Assembly (NCBI GenBank): GCA_023424725.1
Contig: JAFADQ010000321.1
Coordinates: 1 to 7,034 of the forward strand
Source of the DNA: Bacteroidota bacterium
Lineage (GTDB): Bacteria > Bacteroidota > Bacteroidia > Cytophagales > Hymenobacteraceae
Direction of reading: 5' to 3'
DNA length: 7,034 nt
Each line of letters begins with the position of its first letter. The stretch's first letter is position 1. Below the pieces are notes generated by a model. It was not told where the DNA came from, searched no databases, and was given only the letters and a program-made list of their open reading frames with translations. Below are positions 5,311 to 7,034 of this stretch, piece by piece. Both the position numbers and the translations under genes were made by a program.

Positions 5311-5427
5311 TTCTTAGCTTCCCAGCTAAGAACTTAATTTTGCAAGTTTCTTAACTTGTCTTCTATCGCGCATGCTTGGAAGCATGCAGTGGAACCTCCT
5401 TAGCTTGGAAGCTAAGGAGAGTGGAAA
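5311..5427. repeat. Hairpin array B (four hairpins), between HEPN promoter and hrpB
   Basis: This is a second, same-direction copy of array A. The hairpins are TTCTTAGCT/AGCTAAGAA (5311-5332, loop TCCC); CAAGTT/AACTTG (5343-5358); GCATGCT/AGCATGC (5370-5387, loop TGGA); and CTCCTTAGCT/AGCTAAGGAG (5396-5419, loop TGGA). The final part from TCGCGCATGC to GAGAGTGGAAA is nearly identical to array A. The second hairpin has a wholly different sequence but still forms a stem. Unlike array A it does not lie between convergent genes: it lies upstream of both hrpB and HEPN, so simple termination does not explain it. The two arrays bracket the HEPN-MNT operon. Confidence 0.85.
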
Positions 5428-5437
5428 GTTAAATCGC

Positions 5438-5445
5438 TAATTTTG
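5438..5445 (+). promoter_or_regulatory. Candidate -7 element for the full hrpB
   Basis: TAATTTTG matches TAnnTTTG at all defined positions and lies 36 bases before the hrpB start codon. No TTG is found at the expected -33 distance, which would fall at the end of hairpin array B. It would give hrpB a promoter brought in with, or made by, the inserted DNA. Confidence 0.4.
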
Positions 5446-5446
5446 T

Positions 5447-5476
5447 CCCACTACTCACTACCCACTACTCACTACC
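5447..5476 (+). repeat. Short tandem repeat in the hrpB leader (14-base unit, 2.1 copies)
   Basis: CCCACTACTCACTA occurs twice head to tail (5447-5460 and 5461-5474), followed by two more bases of the unit. It ends five bases before the hrpB start codon and takes the place where a ribosome binding site would be. The upstream flank of the broken hrpB copy lacks it. Confidence 0.85.
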
Positions 5477-5481
5477 AGAAA

Positions 5482-5655
5482 TTGCCTTTCAACCCTTACA
5501 CCCACGACCTTCCCGTTACCGACATCATCCCGGAAGTGCAGCAGCACCTCGGGGAGCGCAATACCTTAATAGTACATGCGCCTCCGGGAGCTGGTAAAAG
5601 TACCTTGCTGCCGCTGGCTTTGCTGCACGAGCCATGGCTGCAAGGGTCAAAAATA
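5482..5655 (+). repeat. Direct repeat, copy 2 (start of intact hrpB)
   Basis: This is the partner of 3043-3216: same direction, 174 bases, 9 substitutions and no gaps. Homology stops at the left exactly at the TTG and at the right after TCAAAAATA, where this copy continues into normal hrpB sequence. Confidence 0.95.
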
Positions 5656-7034
5656 GTGATGCTGGAGCCCAGGCGCCTCGCGGCCCGCACCATTGCCGAG
5701 CGCATGGCCGAGCTGCTGGGCGAGGAGGTAGGGCAAACGGTGGGCTACCGCATTCGTTTCGAGAACCGCACCTCGGCCGCCACCCGCATAGAGGTGGTAA
5801 CGGAGGGCATTCTCACCCGCATGATCCACTCGGACAGGCGGCTTACCGGAGTGGCCCTGGTTATTTTCGACGAGTTTCACGAGCGCAGCATCCACGCCGA
5901 TGTAGCCATGGCCCTGGCCCGCGAAGCCCAGCAAACGCTGCGCCCCGACCTGCGCATTATGGTAATGAGCGCCACGCTCGATATGCCGCAGCTTACGCGC
6001 CTGCTCGGTGCTCCGGTGGCGCAAAGCCTGGGGCGGCAATACCCTGTAGAGGTTATTTATTGTGGCGATACAGACCAACAGTTGCTGCCTGAGCTCACGG
6101 CCCGCACCGTGCAGCAGGCCCTCCGCGAACAGCAGGGCGATGTGCTTGTGTTTCTGCCCGGCGAAGGCGACATTAAAAAGCTGGAAGCCCTGCTGCGGGG
6201 CAAGCTGCGCGATGTGGCCATACATCCGCTGTTTGGCAAGCTGCCGCCCAACAAGCAGTTCGCCGCCCTGATGCCCAACCGCGAGGGCAAGCGCAAAGTG
6301 GTGCTGGCCACCAGCATTGCCGAAACCAGCCTTACCATAGAGGGCATATCGGTGGTGGTAGATACGGGCTTTGGCAAAACATCGCGCTTCGATCCGAAGT
6401 CGGGCTTGTCGCGCCTCGAAACGGTGCGCATCTCTAAAGACTCCGCCGACCAGCGCGCCGGGCGGGCAGGCCGCCTAGGTCCGGGCACCTGCTACCGCCT
6501 CTGGACAAAAGCCTCGCACGAGCGCCTGGCCCCGCACCGCACGCCCGAAATTCTGGAAGCCGACCTTGCCCCGCTGGTGCTCGACATGGCCGCCTGGGGC
6601 ATTCTGGATGTACAGCAGCTAACCTGGCTCACGCCGCCACCAAAGGCTGCGCTGCTTTATGCCACCGACACGCTGAACCAGCTCAGCGCCCTCGACAACG
6701 GCCGCATTACCGAGCATGGCCGCAACATGCATGCCCTGCCCATGCACCCGCGCCTCGCGCACATGCTGCTGGCCGCCCAGGAAACCGACCAATTGCCTCT
6801 CGCCACCGATATTGCCGCCGTGCTGGAAGAGCGCGATCCGTTGCCCCGCGAAACCGGCATAGACCTGAACCTGCGCCTCGAGGCCCTGCGCCGCTACCGC
6901 AAAGAAAAGGGGCAAGGCAAGCTGAAGAAGATAGAAAAAATTGCCGCCTCGTACCGCCGCATGTTTAGCATCGAGGCCGATAATGCTGCTCCCGACCCAT
7001 ACGAAACCGGTGTGCTGCTGGCGCATTGCTACCC
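5482..7034 (+). CDS. hrpB: ATP-dependent RNA helicase HrpB (3' end outside window)
   Basis: HrpB is a DEAH/RHA-type superfamily 2 helicase; its cellular role is poorly defined. The frame runs open to the end of the window, giving 517 residues of an expected 800 or so. Numbering from the TTG: motif I APPGAGKST 33-41; motif Ia LEPRR 61-65; motif Ib TEG 107-109; motif II DEFH 130-133 (the DEFH form is typical of HrpB); motif III SAT 163-165; motif IV around VLVFLPG from 221; motif V TSIAETS 277-283; motif VI QRAGRAGR 324-331. All are intact. TTG at 5482 is chosen because the protein pattern begins there (PFNPYTHDLPVTDIIPEVQQHL), no ATG is near, and an in-frame stop lies at 5413. Its first 58 codons are duplicated at 3043. 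Codon use is G/C-rich, like the ABC exporter and unlike the inserted DNA. Confidence 0.95.
   Translation, partial: MPFNPYTHDLPVTDIIPEVQQHLGERNTLIVHAPPGAGKSTLLPLALLHEPWLQGSKIVMLEPRRLAARTIAERMAELLGEEVGQTVGYRIRFENRTSAATRIEVVTEGILTRMIHSDRRLTGVALVIFDEFHERSIHADVAMALAREAQQTLRPDLRIMVMSATLDMPQLTRLLGAPVAQSLGRQYPVEVIYCGDTDQQLLPELTARTVQQALREQQGDVLVFLPGEGDIKKLEALLRGKLRDVAIHPLFGKLPPNKQFAALMPNREGKRKVVLATSIAETSLTIEGISVVVDTGFGKTSRFDPKSGLSRLETVRISKDSADQRAGRAGRLGPGTCYRLWTKASHERLAPHRTPEILEADLAPLVLDMAAWGILDVQQLTWLTPPPKAALLYATDTLNQLSALDNGRITEHGRNMHALPMHPRLAHMLLAAQETDQLPLATDIAAVLEERDPLPRETGIDLNLRLEALRRYRKEKGQGKLKKIEKIAASYRRMFSIEADNAAPDPYETGVLLAHCY

Noticed and set aside
4304..5427. Hairpin arrays as integron attC sites around a gene cassette
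   Set aside because: Toxin-antitoxin cassettes between palindromes suggest an integron, but attC sites fold into one long bulged hairpin with GTTRRRY/RYYYAAC cores; here there are four separate hairpins without those cores, and no integron integrase is visible.
5647..6225. 192-codon minus-strand frame opposite hrpB, and similar frames up to 7026
   Set aside because: The plus strand carries all helicase motifs continuously; these are antisense shadows.

Overview
The window looks like a chromosomal segment of a member of the Bacteroidota. The reasons are a Bacteroidota-style HrpB helicase, weak or absent Shine-Dalgarno sequences in front of most genes, and several upstream sequences that fit the phylum's TAnnTTTG -7 element. 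The assignment is inferred from sequence style and family resemblance; no marker gene settles the genus.

Layout. Positions 1-1431 hold the 3' four-fifths of a half-size ABC exporter (plus strand). Positions 1432-1924 carry no convincing gene, but contain a degenerate GGATT-rich repeat and a nested palindrome. Positions 1925-3008 (approximate ends) are one insertion sequence with an intact DDE transposase on the minus strand. At 3043-3216 lies a copy of the first 58 codons of hrpB, broken off and followed by a short out-of-register tail. The full hrpB starts at 5482 and runs off the end of the window. Its first 174 bases match the broken copy at 165 positions.

Between the two hrpB starts sit two toxin-antitoxin modules of unrelated type, facing each other. 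On the plus strand is a Xre/MbcA/ParS-type antitoxin followed by a RES-domain toxin (predicted NAD+-consuming), with a near-perfect inverted repeat over the promoter that probably serves as the autoregulatory operator. On the minus strand is a HEPN toxin (HI0074/NTase-substrate-binding type, RX4HXY motif) overlapping a minimal nucleotidyltransferase (MNT) antitoxin, with a good TAnnTTTG promoter. The HEPN-MNT pair is bracketed by two direct copies (about 113 and 117 bases) of an array of four hairpins, most of which present a TTGGAA-like loop on stems of differing sequence.

Interpretation. The simplest reading is an ancestral ABC exporter-hrpB junction opened by accessory DNA. A toxin-antitoxin cassette, itself perhaps assembled from a RES-Xre unit and a hairpin-flanked HEPN-MNT unit, was inserted at the start of hrpB and left a partial copy of the gene's 5' end at its far side, while an insertion sequence landed just upstream. 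No integrase is visible, so the mechanism is open. The hairpin arrays and the duplication starting exactly at the hrpB start codon are the two observations most worth following.
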